From Azomonas macrocytogenes (GTDB lineage: Bacteria; Pseudomonadota; Gammaproteobacteria; Pseudomonadales; Pseudomonadaceae), in contig NZ_JACHXI010000004.1 in NCBI RefSeq assembly GCF_014191985.1, forward strand, positions 124,001 through 188,000: DNA of 64,000 nt, in the 5' to 3' direction. Below are positions 9,627 through 21,006 of the stretch, in pieces (the stretch's first letter is position 1; each line of letters begins with the position of its first letter). The notes beneath the pieces were generated by a model. The model ran no database searches, was not told the origin of the DNA, and worked only from the letters and a program-made list of their open reading frames with translations. The position numbers and the translations under genes are program-made.

Positions 9627-9845
9627 CAAGGCTCGTGCGTAGCAGAATAGGAACAGGTTGCGTACCAGCTCCTTGAGAACCAAGGGTTCATTCGAAGTGA
9701 GTTCGCTCATATCGAGTCCGCCATGGTCGCGTAGCTCTTCCAGTGCGTCGGCTTCCAGGACGGCACACACTTCGCCCGTTTCCCGATGCAGGATGCGCAG
9801 GTAAGGTTGTGGACGGTCAAGCCAGGCATCGATCAGGTAAGTCAT
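9621..9845 (-). CDS. Conserved small hypothetical protein, 74 aa
   Basis: The 74-residue product begins MTYLIDAWLDRPQPYLRILH and is acidic in the middle (LEADALEELRDHGGLDMSEL), ending in NLFLFCYARALR. It has no signal peptide or membrane helix. An ORF of this size lies between fklB and ispB in P. aeruginosa, as I remember that genome (the PA4570 position), so synteny supports a real gene. Its function is unknown to me. The pattern WLDRPQPYLRILHRETGEVC could be a small beta-hairpin domain. It is convergent with fklB and 123 bp downstream of ispB on the same strand. Confidence 0.8.
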   Translation of the reverse strand: MTYLIDAWLDRPQPYLRILHRETGEVCAVLEADALEELRDHGGLDMSELTSNEPLVLKELVRNLFLFCYARALR

Positions 9846-9968
9846 GGTTCCATCTCCAATAAGTCTTCCATGTGAGAATAATTCTTATTGGTGAAATGGC
9901 AAGCACTATTCACCGTTTGGCACAAGTATGCATCGTCTTATTGACTTGAGCCGGTATTTGTGGATTTC

Positions 9969-10937
9969 TCAATAAACCCTGGCGATACTGAATTCGGTAA
10001 GCTCGACCAGTGCATCTCGATAAGGGTTGGTGGGAATGTCGTCCAGGCAGGCGATGGCGCGCTTTGCATAGTCACGAGCCAGATTCGCCGTATAGTCGAG
10101 GGCTCCGGCGGATTCCACCGCAGCCACTATCGCCTTGAGATCCTGAACTCCACCTTGCTGGATCGCCTTGCGTACCAGGGTGGCTTGCTCGGGGCTGCCT
10201 TCGCGCATGGTATAGATCAATGGCAGCGTAGGTTTGCCTTCGGCAAGATCGTCTCCCACATTCTTGCCCAGTGTTTCGGCGTCACCCCGGTAGTCCAGCA
10301 GGTCGTCGACGAGCTGGAAGGCGATTCCCAGGTAATCGCCGAAGCAGCGCAGGGCTTCACTCTGTCTTTCGGTGGCCTCGGCCAGCGCTGCAGCGCCATG
10401 AGTCGAAGCCTCGAACAACATTGCGGTCTTGCCTCGGATCACTTCCATGTAGGTTTCTTCGGTCGTAGTGGCATCGCGGACCTTGGAGAGCTGTAGTACT
10501 TCGCCTTCGGCAATGACACGGGTTGCCTGGGCGATGATATGCATCAGTGGCATGGAACCCAGCGTAACCATCATTTCGAAGGAACGTGCATAGAGGAAAT
10601 CACCTACCAGCACGCTCGGTGCGTTTCCCCAGAGTGCATTGGCAGTGGAGCGCCCACGGCGCATGCCCGACATGTCGACCACGTCATCATGCAGCAGGGT
10701 AGAGGTGTGCAGAAATTCGATGATCGCTGCCAGTAGGCGCAAGCGCTCGCCGGAAAAGCCGAGAGCATTGCCGCAGAGTAGGACCAGTAACGGCCGCAGG
10801 CGTTTTCCGCCAGCCGACACAATATAATCTCCGATCTTCTCTACCAGAGGTACGCGTGAAGAAAGTTGCTGGCGAATGATGCCGTCGACAGCGGCAAAAT
10901 CGTCTGACACGATCTGGTGGAAGGACTGGGGCTGCAT
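9969..10937 (-). CDS. ispB: Polyprenyl diphosphate synthase IspB (ubiquinone side chain)
   Basis: A trans-type long-chain prenyl diphosphate synthase of 322 residues. The first Asp-rich motif is DDVVD at 84-88 followed by MRRG, the second is DDLLD in FQLVDDLLDYRGD, and the GGKRLRPLL motif lies at 43-51. It elongates farnesyl diphosphate with IPP units to make the ubiquinone tail; in pseudomonads the product is usually C45 (Q-9). The frame opens at 11057, but the ATG at 10937 is preceded by GAGGAGG and gives the normal start. It is divergent from rplU. Confidence 0.95.
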   Translation of the reverse strand: MQPQSFHQIVSDDFAAVDGIIRQQLSSRVPLVEKIGDYIVSAGGKRLRPLLVLLCGNALGFSGERLRLLAAIIEFLHTSTLLHDDVVDMSGMRRGRSTANALWGNAPSVLVGDFLYARSFEMMVTLGSMPLMHIIAQATRVIAEGEVLQLSKVRDATTTEETYMEVIRGKTAMLFEASTHGAAALAEATERQSEALRCFGDYLGIAFQLVDDLLDYRGDAETLGKNVGDDLAEGKPTLPLIYTMREGSPEQATLVRKAIQQGGVQDLKAIVAAVESAGALDYTANLARDYAKRAIACLDDIPTNPYRDALVELTEFSIARVY

Positions 10938-11015
10938 CGCGGACGGGCCTCCTCGGTGAATGCGCGGCATGCTAGGGGTGAGGGTGATGCCTGTCAAGGC
11001 AAGGCCTAATGGCCC

Positions 11016-11044
11016 TTGCACGGTAATAAGAGGGTGCGTAGAAT
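11016..11044 (+). promoter_or_regulatory. Sigma70-type promoter for rplU-rpmA
   Basis: TTGCAC (11016-11021), a 17-bp spacer, and TAGAAT (11039-11044) form a good housekeeping promoter about 135 bp upstream of rplU, pointing away from ispB. Confidence 0.65.
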
Positions 11045-11178
11045 CACGACCCTTCACTTTTCATAGGCACAGCCTGCCTTACGCAATTGCATGAGCCTCT
11101 CTTCGGCCTCATGCAGCCATGCCAGCCATCAATCATTCCGACAAAGCGCTGGGTGAGCAGGATTAACGGAGATTCATG

Positions 11179-11490
11179 ATGTATGCAGTTATTGTAACCG
11201 GCGGCAAGCAATATAAGGTTGCCGAAGGCGAATTTCTGAAAATCGAAAAGCTTGAGGTCGGTACCGGCGAGCCTGTGGTCTTCGACCGCGTCCTGTTGAT
11301 CGGCAACGGCGATGACGTGAAGATCGGTGCTCCGGTCCTCGATGGTGCGAAAGTTACTGCAGAGGTGGTGGAGCAGGGTCGTCATGATAAGATTCGCATC
11401 ATCAAGTTTCGTCGCCGCAAGCATCACATGAAGCGTCAGGGCCACCGTCAGTGGTTCACTGAAGTCAAAATTACCGGTATTCAGGGCTGA
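11179..11490 (+). CDS. rplU: 50S ribosomal protein L21
   Basis: A 103-residue basic protein starting [20 protein letters not shown], the L21 hallmark, with the C-terminal [16 protein letters not shown] 23S-rRNA-binding segment. Two ATGs occur in tandem (11176 and 11179). The second has GGAG at seven bases and matches the family N-terminus, so I use it. It is followed 33 bp later by rpmA in the standard L21-L27 operon. Confidence 0.97.
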   Translation: MYAVIVTGGKQYKVAEGEFLKIEKLEVGTGEPVVFDRVLLIGNGDDVKIGAPVLDGAKVTAEVVEQGRHDKIRIIKFRRRKHHMKRQGHRQWFTEVKITGIQG

Positions 11491-11523
11491 ACCAGCCTGA
11501 ATCCTAGAGAGGAGCATTGACTC

Positions 11524-11781
11524 ATGGCACACAAGAAAGCTGGTGGTTCTACCCGTAACGGTCGCGATTCCGAAAGTAAACGCCTCGGTGTGAAAATGTT
11601 CGGTGGCCAGGCTGTGCAAGCCGGCAACATTCTGGTTCGTCAGCGCGGTACCAAGTTCCATCCCGGTTATGGCGTTGGTCTGGGCAAGGATCACACCCTG
11701 TTCGCAAAAGTGAATGGCGTGGTCAAGTTCGAGGTCAAGGGTGCGTTCGGTCGCAAGTATGTAAGCATCGCGACCGCCTGA
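11524..11781 (+). CDS. rpmA: 50S ribosomal protein L27
   Basis: An 85-residue protein with the conserved N-terminal tail [20 protein letters not shown] that reaches the peptidyl-transferase centre, then LGVKMFGGQ and [23 protein letters not shown] precedes the ATG. No Firmicutes-style N-terminal prepeptide is present. It is co-transcribed with rplU and ends at the terminator beginning at 11796. Confidence 0.97.
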   Translation: MAHKKAGGSTRNGRDSESKRLGVKMFGGQAVQAGNILVRQRGTKFHPGYGVGLGKDHTLFAKVNGVVKFEVKGAFGRKYVSIATA

Positions 11782-11795
11782 AGCCAGGTTCATCG

Positions 11796-11826
11796 AAAAA
11801 GCCCTGTCTGCCGACGGGGCTTTTTC
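11796..11826 (+). terminator. Intrinsic terminator of rplU-rpmA
   Basis: AAAAAGCCCTGTC and GACGGGGCTTTTT pair around a TGCC loop and run into a T-rich tract, 14 bp after the rpmA stop. Confidence 0.9.
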
Positions 11827-11952
11827 GTTTCTGTATCCTGTCTGTCGTTCCTTGTTGGAGCTGCCTGGATAAGTGTTGTGAGCCGGGTGAGTGTTATTTT
11901 GAAGATGGCTTCGATTGTGCCTGGCAGTTTGCTTCGTCTTATGTTCCCTTGA

Positions 11953-13200
<1,248 letters not shown>

Positions 13201-13262
13201 AGCACGCCAGGAATGCCGGCTAAAACTCTATTCATTGTGAACGCGCCTTAGGGTGGATGAGC

Positions 13263-14378
13263 ATGCGGGACAAGGTTACCGGCGCACGGCGCTGGGTAGT
13301 GAAGATCGGCAGCGCTTTGCTGACGGCCGATGGCCGTGGCTTGGATCGGTCTGCCATGGCTGTCTGGGTCGAGCAGATGATCAGGCTCGGCGAGGCTGGA
13401 ATCGAGCTGGTTCTGGTCTCTTCAGGAGCGGTGGCTGCGGGTATGAGCCAACTGGGCTGGTCTTCCCGACCCAGGGCCGTGCATGAGCTGCAGGCTGCGG
13501 CTGCAGTTGGTCAGATGGGGTTGGTGCAGGCCTGGGAGTCCAGTTTTGCGCATTATGGGCGGCATACTGCACAAATTCTGCTGACTCATGATGATCTGTC
13601 TGACCGCAAGCGTTATCTCAATGCCCGCAGTACTCTGCGAACCCTGCTCGATCTGGAGGTAACGCCGGTCATCAATGAGAATGATACGGTTGTCACCGAT
13701 GAGATCCGCTTTGGTGATAACGATACGTTGGCGGCACTCGTAGCCAATCTGGTCGAGGCCGATTTGTTGGTAATCCTGACTGATCGAGATGGCATGTTCG
13801 ATGCCGATCCTGGTATCAAGCCTGATGCTGTATTGATTCGTGAGGCGCGGGCTGACGATCCACTGCTGGACGAGGTGGCTGGTGGCCGTGGTGGAATACT
13901 CGGGCGTGGCGGAATGCAGACCAAGCTGCGCGCAGCCCGTCTGGCCGCGCGTTCGGGGGCGCATACAGTGATCGTTGGTGGGCGTATCGAGCAGGTGTTG
14001 GCGCGCCTCAAGGATGGTGAGTGCCTGGGAACTCTGCTTTCACCCGAGCGCACCCGGCATGCTGCGCGCAAGCAGTGGCTGGCCGGGCACCTGCAAATGC
14101 GTGGCAGGCTGACGCTCGATGCTGGTGCCGTGAATGCTCTGCGCCAGGGGCGAAGCCTTCTGCCGGTCGGTGTCAAGTCGGTGGAAGGCAGCTTTCGTCG
14201 TGGTGAGATGGTGGTCTGCATCGGCCCAAACGGCTTGGAGGTCGCGCGTGGCCTGGTCAATTATGCGGCTCTCGAAGCGCAAAGGATTCTTGGTCGATCG
14301 ACCGATGAGGTCGAGAAAGTACTGGGTTATATCGATGAGCCCGAGTTGATTCATCGGGACAACATGATCGTGCTTTGA
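13263..14378 (+). CDS. proB: Glutamate 5-kinase ProB
   Basis: ProB phosphorylates glutamate in the first step of proline synthesis. The 371-residue protein has an amino-acid kinase domain ([57 protein letters not shown]) and a C-terminal PUA domain (about residues 275-355, with [18 protein letters not shown]). An ATG at 13257 adds two residues, but AGGGTGG fits the ATG at 13263 and [17 protein letters not shown] is the typical Pseudomonas start. It sits between obg and creA as in other pseudomonads. Confidence 0.96.
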   Translation: MRDKVTGARRWVVKIGSALLTADGRGLDRSAMAVWVEQMIRLGEAGIELVLVSSGAVAAGMSQLGWSSRPRAVHELQAAAAVGQMGLVQAWESSFAHYGRHTAQILLTHDDLSDRKRYLNARSTLRTLLDLEVTPVINENDTVVTDEIRFGDNDTLAALVANLVEADLLVILTDRDGMFDADPGIKPDAVLIREARADDPLLDEVAGGRGGILGRGGMQTKLRAARLAARSGAHTVIVGGRIEQVLARLKDGECLGTLLSPERTRHAARKQWLAGHLQMRGRLTLDAGAVNALRQGRSLLPVGVKSVEGSFRRGEMVVCIGPNGLEVARGLVNYAALEAQRILGRSTDEVEKVLGYIDEPELIHRDNMIVL

Positions 14379-14385
14379 GGTGACT

Positions 14386-14847
14386 ATGCGTCTGGCTTGT
14401 TCGTTTGCCGCTTTTCTACTGGTTCTACCGTTATCGAGTATGGCGCGTGAAGTGGGTGAGGTCGATACCGCGTTCAAGTGGGTCGGGCCGAATCACAAGA
14501 TTATGATCGAGGCTTTCGATGATCCCGTCGTCGAGGGCGTGACTTGTTACCTGTCGCGTGCCAAAACTGGTGGTGTCAAGGGAGGATTGGGTTTGGCCGA
14601 AGATCGTGCCGAAGCGTCTATCGCTTGTCGTCAAGTCGGACCGATCCGCTTCAAGGAAGAGTTCAAGAATGGCGAGGTAGTGTTCAAGGAGCGTACTTCG
14701 CTGGTATTCAAGAGCATGCAGGTAGTACGCTTCCACGATAAGGATCGCAACTCGCTGATCTATCTGGTGTACAGCGACAAGGTGATCGACGGTAGCCCGC
14801 AGAATGGGGTAACGGCTGTTCCAATCATGCCGTGGCCTGGGCAGTAA
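14386..14847 (+). CDS. creA: CreA family protein
   Basis: A 153-residue precursor with a short signal peptide ([20 protein letters not shown] then REVG). The mature part carries CreA-family features: [35 protein letters not shown], and IACRQVG, with paired Cys residues that could form a periplasmic disulfide. The molecular role of CreA is not established. It follows proB after 7 bp with GAGG before the ATG, so it is probably co-transcribed. It is convergent with rpsT across a shared terminator. Confidence 0.9.
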   Translation: MRLACSFAAFLLVLPLSSMAREVGEVDTAFKWVGPNHKIMIEAFDDPVVEGVTCYLSRAKTGGVKGGLGLAEDRAEASIACRQVGPIRFKEEFKNGEVVFKERTSLVFKSMQVVRFHDKDRNSLIYLVYSDKVIDGSPQNGVTAVPIMPWPGQ

Positions 14848-14926
14848 TAATCAGGCAGAAATGAATCATCAGGCTGATATTGCGATGACGATTCGGCCAT
14901 TGGTGGGGGATAGAAATCACCGGCAT

Positions 14927-14953
14927 AAAAAAACCGGCCCGCGGCCGGTTTTT
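14927..14953. terminator. Bidirectional terminator between creA and rpsT
   Basis: AAAAACCGGCC and GGCCGGTTTTT pair around a CGC loop, giving an A-run on one side and a T-run on the other, so it can stop transcripts from both directions. Confidence 0.92.
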
Positions 14954-14965
14954 CGATCATCCCGC

Positions 14966-15244
14966 TCAGGCTGCAGCAGCTTCACCAAGGGCCTTGATGT
15001 GAGCATTCAGGCGGCTCTTGTGACGAGAAGCCTTGTTTTTGTGGATGATACCTTTGTCGGCCATGCGGTCGATCACTGGAACAGCAACAATATAGGCAGC
15101 TTTGGCTTTTTCCAGATCTTTGGCATCGATTGCCTTGACCACATTCTTGATGTAAGTGCGAACCATGGAGCGCAAGCTTGCGTTGTGGCTGCGACGCTTC
15201 TCAGCCTGAATTGCGCGTTTTTTGGCGGAAGGGCTGTTGGCCAC
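14966..15244 (-). CDS. rpsT: 30S ribosomal protein S20
   Basis: A 92-residue, Lys/Arg/Ala-rich helical protein starting [20 protein letters not shown] and containing [18 protein letters not shown] and [18 protein letters not shown], the S20 signature. It binds 16S rRNA at the base of the 30S subunit. GAGGAG lies upstream of the ATG. It stands alone on the minus strand between creA and murJ, as in other pseudomonads. Confidence 0.97.
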   Translation of the reverse strand: MANSPSAKKRAIQAEKRRSHNASLRSMVRTYIKNVVKAIDAKDLEKAKAAYIVAVPVIDRMADKGIIHKNKASRHKSRLNAHIKALGEAAAA

Positions 15245-15560
15245 CTTCGAACTCCTCGGGAAACTTGGATTAACCAGCTAAATTAAGGCCGCAAAGCATG
15301 CCGAGGCGAGGCTTCATTGTCAAGTCTGGCGGCTGAGTATCGTGGCGTATTTGTTTCCCTGGCATAAACTGGGAAGCGCTTTGCCTGGTATGCCCGTTCA
15401 GTACATGGCTGATTTGTTCGGACATTCGACGGTCTTTCGGTACTGGCTTGGCGGCAGGGGTAGGGCTACACTCGCTGGCTTTGCCGATTTATCGCATCTC
15501 TTCGATTTACGGTCAGGCTGTATCCAGACTGTTCAATCGCGGTGCTAACTGGGAAGGAAA
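15245..15560. other. 316-bp divergent intergenic region, rpsT / murJ
   Basis: No gene is supported; a rightward open frame at 15342-15548 has no ribosome-binding site or recognisable sequence. The region holds the rpsT promoter (15295-15323, minus) and presumably the murJ promoter, which I could not place. AAGGAAA just before 15561 is the murJ ribosome-binding site. Confidence 0.55.
15295..15323 (-). promoter_or_regulatory. Probable rpsT promoter
   Basis: On the minus strand TTGACA (15323-15318), 17 bp, then CATGCT (15300-15295). The -35 is perfect and the -10 is weak. It is about 50 bp upstream of the S20 start codon. Confidence 0.45.
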
Positions 15561-17108
15561 ATGTCCGAAAATTCCGGCAAGGGCGGTTTGCTGCGTTCAG
15601 GTGCTGTAGTCAGTGTAATGACCATGCTTTCCCGCATATTGGGCATGGCGCGCGATATGGTGATTGCAAGCTACTTCGGTTCTGGAACGGCGGCCGATGC
15701 CTTCGTCATTGCCTTCAGGATTCCCAATTTCCTGCGCCGATTGTTTGCCGAAGGTGCCTTCGCCCAGGCGTTCGTCCCGGTGCTTTCGGAATATCGCACC
15801 AAGCGCAGCCAGATCGAGGTTAAGGAGCTAGTCGATCGCACCTTCGGCATGCTTGGACTGATTCTTAGCGTCATCACAGCTTTTGGTGTCATTACTGCGC
15901 CTTATCTGGTCATGGTATTTGCTCCGGGCTTTCGCGACGAGCCGGAGAAGATGGCACTGGCAGGCGATCTGCTGCGGATTACCTTTCCTTACTTGCTGCT
16001 GATTTCGCTAACGGCGTTTACTGCTGGTGTACTCAATACTTATGGCAAGTTTGCCGTGCCGGCATTTACCCCGGTATTGCTGAACGTCTGCATGATCGTT
16101 TCGGCGGTGTTTCTTTCTCCATATTTAGATCAGCCTGTTACAGCGCTGGCCTGGGGCGTATTCATCGCCGGGATTGTCCAACTGGGCTTCCAATTGCCTT
16201 ATGTGGCTAGCCTGGGGTTGTTGCCCAGGCCGCAGGTGAAGCCGCGTGATGAAGGCGTCCGACGCATTCTGCTGCTGATGGTGCCGGCGCTGCTTGGCGT
16301 ATCGGTTAGTCAGATCAACCTTCTGCTGGATACTGTGCTGGCATCCTTTCTGCAAACTGGCAGTGTGTCCTGGTTGTATTACGCCGATCGTTTGTCGGAA
16401 TTGCCGCTAGGTGCCTTCGGGATTGCCATCGGTACGGTGATCTTGCCTAGTTTGTCGCGACAGCATGCAGGAGAGGATGTCAAAGCGTTTTCCGCGACCC
16501 TCGACTGGGCACTGCGCATGGTGTTGCTGGTAGGCGTGCCTGCGGCACTGGCCCTGGGGTTCCTTTCCACGCCGCTGATCACCGGGTTGTTCTTCTACGG
16601 CGCCATGAGTGAGGAGGCCGTGGTACAGTCTTCGCGAGCTTTGGAGGCCTATTCCCTGGGAGTACTGGCGTTCATGCTGGTCAAAGTGCTGGCCCCCGGT
16701 TTTTTCGCTCGGCAGGATATGAAGACGCCAGTCCGCATTGCCATCACCTGTATGGTGGCGAACATGGGCTTCAATCTGATCCTGATCTGGCCGTTGCAAC
16801 ATGTCGGGCTGGCGCTGGCGACGTCGCTATCATCCATGCTCAATGCCATCATGCTGTTCTGGGGACTCTATCGGTCGAAGGTATTTCAGCCGAGACCGGG
16901 TTGGGGGGCGTTCAGTATTCGCCTTGCCGGCGGTTGTGTGGCCATGATAGCCGTGATTTTCTGGCTGAATGCACCGGCTGCCGAATGGTTCGCCTGGAAT
17001 TGGCAGCAGCGGGTCTGGCAATTGACCTTGCTGGTTTCGGTCGGTATCGGTGCCTTTGTGGCTGGTTTGTTGCTTCTGGGATTGCGACCGCATCATTTGC
17101 GACATTAG
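15561..17108 (+). CDS. murJ: Lipid II flippase MurJ (MviN)
   Basis: A 515-residue polytopic membrane protein with about 14 predicted helices. The N-terminus (SGAVVSVMTMLSRILGMARD), the conserved RIPNFLRRLFAEGAFAQAFVPVL segment, and the SGSVSWLYYADRLSELPLG-like loop are typical of the MOP-superfamily flippase MurJ. It moves undecaprenyl-linked peptidoglycan precursor to the outer face of the inner membrane. Essential in most bacteria. AAGGAAA precedes the ATG. It lies between rpsT and ribF as in other pseudomonads. Confidence 0.96.
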   Translation: MSENSGKGGLLRSGAVVSVMTMLSRILGMARDMVIASYFGSGTAADAFVIAFRIPNFLRRLFAEGAFAQAFVPVLSEYRTKRSQIEVKELVDRTFGMLGLILSVITAFGVITAPYLVMVFAPGFRDEPEKMALAGDLLRITFPYLLLISLTAFTAGVLNTYGKFAVPAFTPVLLNVCMIVSAVFLSPYLDQPVTALAWGVFIAGIVQLGFQLPYVASLGLLPRPQVKPRDEGVRRILLLMVPALLGVSVSQINLLLDTVLASFLQTGSVSWLYYADRLSELPLGAFGIAIGTVILPSLSRQHAGEDVKAFSATLDWALRMVLLVGVPAALALGFLSTPLITGLFFYGAMSEEAVVQSSRALEAYSLGVLAFMLVKVLAPGFFARQDMKTPVRIAITCMVANMGFNLILIWPLQHVGLALATSLSSMLNAIMLFWGLYRSKVFQPRPGWGAFSIRLAGGCVAMIAVIFWLNAPAAEWFAWNWQQRVWQLTLLVSVGIGAFVAGLLLLGLRPHHLRH

Positions 17109-17181
17109 CAGATTTCTTGAGCCTGTCCGAGATAGCAGGCTCGTGCGTATAATCGATCAATTTACGAGCAAATAGTGCGGT

Positions 17182-18117
17182 ATGCAGCTGGTTCGAGGTA
17201 TTCATAATTTACAACCTTCACACCGAGGGTGCGTTGCTACCATCGGTAATTTCGACGGTGTGCATCGGGGACATCAGGCCATTCTGGCGCGGCTGCGCGA
17301 GCGTGCGCAGGAATTTGGCGTGCCTGGCTGTGTGGTAATCTTCGAACCGCAACCGCGCGAGTTCTTTACTCCGGGACATGCCCCTGCGCGCCTGACCCGA
17401 TTGCGCGAGAAATTGACTCTGCTCGACGAGCAGGGTGTCGACCGGGTCTTGTGCCTGGCTTTCAACCGGCGCCTGCGCGAGTTGGGTGCCGCTGATTTCG
17501 TGCATACGGTATTGGTAGAAGGGCTGGGCGTGCGGCAACTGGAGGTCGGTGACGATTTCCGCTTTGGCTGTGATCGTTCCGGCGATTTCGATTTTCTGGT
17601 CAAGGCCGGGGTCGCCGAGGGCTTTACGGTGGAAGCGGCTTCCACTATCGAAGTTGATGGTGCGCGCGTCAGCAGCTCTCGGGTTCGCCAGGCTCTGGCT
17701 GATGGTGATCTGGCGTTGGCCGAGGCCCTGTTGGGGCGTCCTTATAGCATCGCCGGGCGCGTTGTGTATGGTCAGCAATTGGGTCGCAAACTGAATGCAC
17801 CGACTGCCAACATACAGTTGAAACGCAGGCGTACGGCTCTTTCCGGGGTTTTCCTCGTTACCGCGATGGTGGCTGGCCGACGCTGGCCGGCAATAGCCAA
17901 TATTGGCATGCGGCCTTCGGTACAGAGCGAAGGGCTGCCTCATCTGGAAGTGCACCTGTTGGACTATCAGGGAGATCTCTATGGATGCCGCCTGGAGGTG
18001 GTCTTCCTGCGCAAGTTACGCGATGAGCAGCGATTTCCTTCGCTGGAAGCGCTGCGCAATGCTATCGACATGGATATTGCCTCTGCTCGCGCCTACTGGC
18101 GTGCCAACCCTCTTTAA
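17182..18117 (+). CDS. ribF: Bifunctional riboflavin kinase / FAD synthetase RibF
   Basis: This 311-residue enzyme converts riboflavin to FMN and FAD. The N-terminal nucleotidyltransferase domain carries GNFDGVHRGHQAIL and SSSRVRQALADGD; the C-terminal flavokinase domain (from about residue 185) carries GRVVYGQQLGRKLNAPTANI and NIGMRPSV. A hairpin (GAGCCTG/CAGGCTC, 17119-17142) and a TATAAT (17148-17153) precede the ATG, but no matching -35 is clear. It is followed 15 bp later by ileS. Confidence 0.96.
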   Translation: MQLVRGIHNLQPSHRGCVATIGNFDGVHRGHQAILARLRERAQEFGVPGCVVIFEPQPREFFTPGHAPARLTRLREKLTLLDEQGVDRVLCLAFNRRLRELGAADFVHTVLVEGLGVRQLEVGDDFRFGCDRSGDFDFLVKAGVAEGFTVEAASTIEVDGARVSSSRVRQALADGDLALAEALLGRPYSIAGRVVYGQQLGRKLNAPTANIQLKRRRTALSGVFLVTAMVAGRRWPAIANIGMRPSVQSEGLPHLEVHLLDYQGDLYGCRLEVVFLRKLRDEQRFPSLEALRNAIDMDIASARAYWRANPL

Positions 18118-18132
18118 CGAGTCAGGACCGAA

Positions 18133-20964
18133 ATGACCGATTACAAAGCGACCCTCAATTTGCCATCGACGGAATTTCCGATGAAGGCCGGGCTGCCCCT
18201 GCGCGAGCCAGAGATCCTGCAGCGTTGGAACAGCATCGACCTGTACCGGAAGCTGCGTCGTATTGGCGAGGGACGCCCGAAATTTATCCTGCACGACGGT
18301 CCACCCTACGCCAACGGCAGCATCCACATCGGCCACGCGTTGAACAAGATCATCAAGGACATGATCACCCGCTCCAAGACCCTGAGCGGCTTCGATGCGC
18401 CCTATGTGCCGGGCTGGGACTGCCATGGCCTACCGATCGAGCACAAGGTCGAAACCACCTTCGGCAAGAACCAGCCGGCGGACCTGACCCGCGAGCGCTG
18501 CCGCACCTACGCAGCCGAGCAGGTCGCCGAGCAGAAGGAAGGCTTCATCCGTATCGGGGTGCTGGGCGACTGGGACAATCCCTACCTGACCATGGATTTC
18601 GCCAACGAGGCCGGCGAAATCCGCGCCCTGGCCGAGATCGTCAGGCACGGCTTCGTGTTCAAGGGCCTGAAGCCGGTCAACTGGTGCTTCGATTGCGGTT
18701 CGGCCCTGGCCGAAGCCGAGGTCGAGTATCAGGACAAGCAGTCCGACGCCATCGACGTGGCCTTTCCGGTGGAAGACGCCGACAAGCTGGCCGCCGCCTT
18801 CGGCCTGGCCGAACTGCCCAAGCCGACCGCCATCGTGATCTGGACCACCACGCCCTGGACCATTCCGGCCAACCAGGCGCTCAACGTCCACCCGGAGTTC
18901 GACTATGCGCTGGTGGATACCGGCGAGCGACTGCTGCTGCTGGCCGAAGAACTGGTCGAGGCGAGTCTACAACGCTACGGCCTGCAAGGACAGGTGATCG
19001 CCACCGCGAAGGGCGAGGCGCTGGAGCTGATCCGCTTCCGCCATCCCTTCTACGAGCGCTTCTCGCCGATCTACCTGGCCGACTACGTGGCGCTGGACGC
19101 CGGCACTGGCATTGTCCATTCGGCGCCGGCCTACGGCGAGGACGACTTCTACAGTTGCAAGCGCTACGGCCTGCACAACGACGAGATTCTCAGTCCGGTG
19201 CAGAGCAACGGCGTCTACGTGGAGTCGCTGCCGTTCTTCGGCGGCCAGTTCATCTGGAAGGCCAATCCGAACATCGTCGCCAAGCTGGCCGAAGTCGGCG
19301 CGCTGCTCAAGCACGAAAGCATCAGCCACAGCTACATGCATTGCTGGCGCCACAAGACCCCGCTGATCTATCGCGCCACCGCGCAATGGTTCATCGGCAT
19401 GGACACGCAGCCCGACCAGGGCGCGACCTTGCGCGAGCGGGCGCTGAAAGGCATCGAGCAGACCCGCTTCATCCCGGCCTGGGGCCAGGCGCGCCTGCAC
19501 AACATGATCGCCGGCCGCCCGGACTGGTGCATCTCGCGCCAGCGCAACTGGGGCGTGCCGATTCCGTTCTTCCTGCACAAGGAAAGCGGCGAGTTGCACC
19601 CGCGCACCGTCGAGTTGATAGAGGCGGTGGCCGAGCGCGTCGAGCAGCAGGGGATTGAGGCCTGGTTCAAGCTGGACGCCGCCGAGCTGCTGGGCGAGGA
19701 AGCCGCCCAGTACGACAAGATCAGCGATACTCTGGACGTGTGGTTCGACTCCGGCACCACCCATTGGCATGTGCTGCGCGGTTCCCATCCGCTCGGCCAT
19801 GCCAGCGGGCCGCGCGCCGACCTGTACATGGAGGGTTCCGATCAGCATCGCGGCTGGTTTCACTCGTCCCTGCTGACCGGCTGCGCCATCGACGGCCATC
19901 CGCCTTACAAGACGCTGCTGACCCATGGCTTCACCGTCGACGAGCAGGGTCGCAAGCAGTCCAAGTCCCTGGGTAACGTGATCGCGCCGCAGAAGGTGAC
20001 CGATACCCTGGGCGCTGACATCCTGCGCCTGTGGGTGGCCGCCACCGACTATTCCAGCGAAATGGCGGTGTCCGACCAGATCCTCCAGCGCAGCGCCGAT
20101 GCCTACCGGCGCATCCGCAACACCGCGCGCTTTCTGCTCTCCAACCTGAACGGCTTCGACCCGGACAGGGACCTGCTGCCCAATGACCGCCTGATCGCCC
20201 TGGACCGCTGGGCCATCGATCGCGCGCTGCTGTTGCAGCGGGAAATCGAAGAAGCTTTCGACGACTACCGTTTCTGGGTGGTCTACCAGAAGGTGCACAA
20301 CTTCTGCGTGCAGGAGCTGGGCGGCTTCTACCTCGACATCATCAAGGACCGCCAGTACACCACCGGCGCCGATAGCCTGCCGCGCCGTTCCTGTCAGACC
20401 GCGCTGTACCACATCGCTGAGGCGCTGGTGCGCTGGATCGCGCCGATCCTCGCCTTCACCGCCGATGAAATCTGGCAATACCTGCCGGGCAGCCGCAACG
20501 AATCGGTGATGCTGAACACCTGGTACGACGGGCTGGCTGAACTGCCAGAAAACACCGAGCTGGGACGTGCCTTCTGGGACAAGGTGATGGCGGTCAAGTC
20601 GGCGGTGAACAAGGAGTTGGAGAATCAGCGTGCCGCCAAAATCATTGGTGGCAACTTGCAGGCGGAAATCACGCTCTACGCGGAAGATTCGCTGGCAGTC
20701 GAGTTGGCCAAATTGGGCAATGAGCTACGTTTTGTCTTGATCGCTTCTGCCGTAACCTTGGCTCCTTTGAACCAGGCTCCTGTCGAAGCGGTGAGCAGCG
20801 AGTTGAACGGGCTTAAATTACTGGTGAAAAAGACCGAGCATGCCAAGTGCGGCCGCTGCTGGCATCACTTGCCGGACGTTGGAACCCATGCCGATCATCC
20901 GGAGCTCTGTGGTCGTTGTATCGAAAATATCGATGGCGATGGCGAGGTTCGTCACTATGCGTGA
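18133..20964 (+). CDS. ileS: Isoleucyl-tRNA synthetase
   Basis: A 943-residue class I synthetase that charges tRNA-Ile. HIGH occurs in [15 protein letters not shown] near residue 60, the KMSKS-equivalent is KQSKSLGN ([16 protein letters not shown]), and a C-terminal zinc finger has CGRCWHHL and CGRC. The protein is complete. Its codon use is unusual: from about 18,280 to 20,610 nearly every third position is G or C with Leu almost always CTG, whereas the last 350 bases and the neighbouring murJ, ribF and lspA use many TTG, CTA and A/T-ending codons. The bacterial-type IleS is mupirocin-sensitive in general; nothing here predicts otherwise. Confidence 0.97.
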   Translation: MTDYKATLNLPSTEFPMKAGLPLREPEILQRWNSIDLYRKLRRIGEGRPKFILHDGPPYANGSIHIGHALNKIIKDMITRSKTLSGFDAPYVPGWDCHGLPIEHKVETTFGKNQPADLTRERCRTYAAEQVAEQKEGFIRIGVLGDWDNPYLTMDFANEAGEIRALAEIVRHGFVFKGLKPVNWCFDCGSALAEAEVEYQDKQSDAIDVAFPVEDADKLAAAFGLAELPKPTAIVIWTTTPWTIPANQALNVHPEFDYALVDTGERLLLLAEELVEASLQRYGLQGQVIATAKGEALELIRFRHPFYERFSPIYLADYVALDAGTGIVHSAPAYGEDDFYSCKRYGLHNDEILSPVQSNGVYVESLPFFGGQFIWKANPNIVAKLAEVGALLKHESISHSYMHCWRHKTPLIYRATAQWFIGMDTQPDQGATLRERALKGIEQTRFIPAWGQARLHNMIAGRPDWCISRQRNWGVPIPFFLHKESGELHPRTVELIEAVAERVEQQGIEAWFKLDAAELLGEEAAQYDKISDTLDVWFDSGTTHWHVLRGSHPLGHASGPRADLYMEGSDQHRGWFHSSLLTGCAIDGHPPYKTLLTHGFTVDEQGRKQSKSLGNVIAPQKVTDTLGADILRLWVAATDYSSEMAVSDQILQRSADAYRRIRNTARFLLSNLNGFDPDRDLLPNDRLIALDRWAIDRALLLQREIEEAFDDYRFWVVYQKVHNFCVQELGGFYLDIIKDRQYTTGADSLPRRSCQTALYHIAEALVRWIAPILAFTADEIWQYLPGSRNESVMLNTWYDGLAELPENTELGRAFWDKVMAVKSAVNKELENQRAAKIIGGNLQAEITLYAEDSLAVELAKLGNELRFVLIASAVTLAPLNQAPVEAVSSELNGLKLLVKKTEHAKCGRCWHHLPDVGTHADHPELCGRCIENIDGDGEVRHYA

Positions 20965-21006
20965 CGAATTTCTAGCGGCAGATGTCATTTCGCAAGGCGG
21001 CTCGTC

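Noticed and set aside
15342..15548. Rightward 68-codon open frame upstream of murJ
   Set aside because: No ribosome-binding site and no coding-like composition; it overlaps the rpsT promoter region.
18225..19658. Rightward 477-codon open frame overlapping ileS in another frame
   Set aside because: The predicted product is low-complexity and Arg/Gly-rich with no family match; same GC3 artefact as above.
18967..20478. Leftward 503-codon open frame antisense to ileS
   Set aside because: It is a by-product of extreme GC at third positions in ileS; it has no recognisable domain and ileS is complete and conserved on the other strand.
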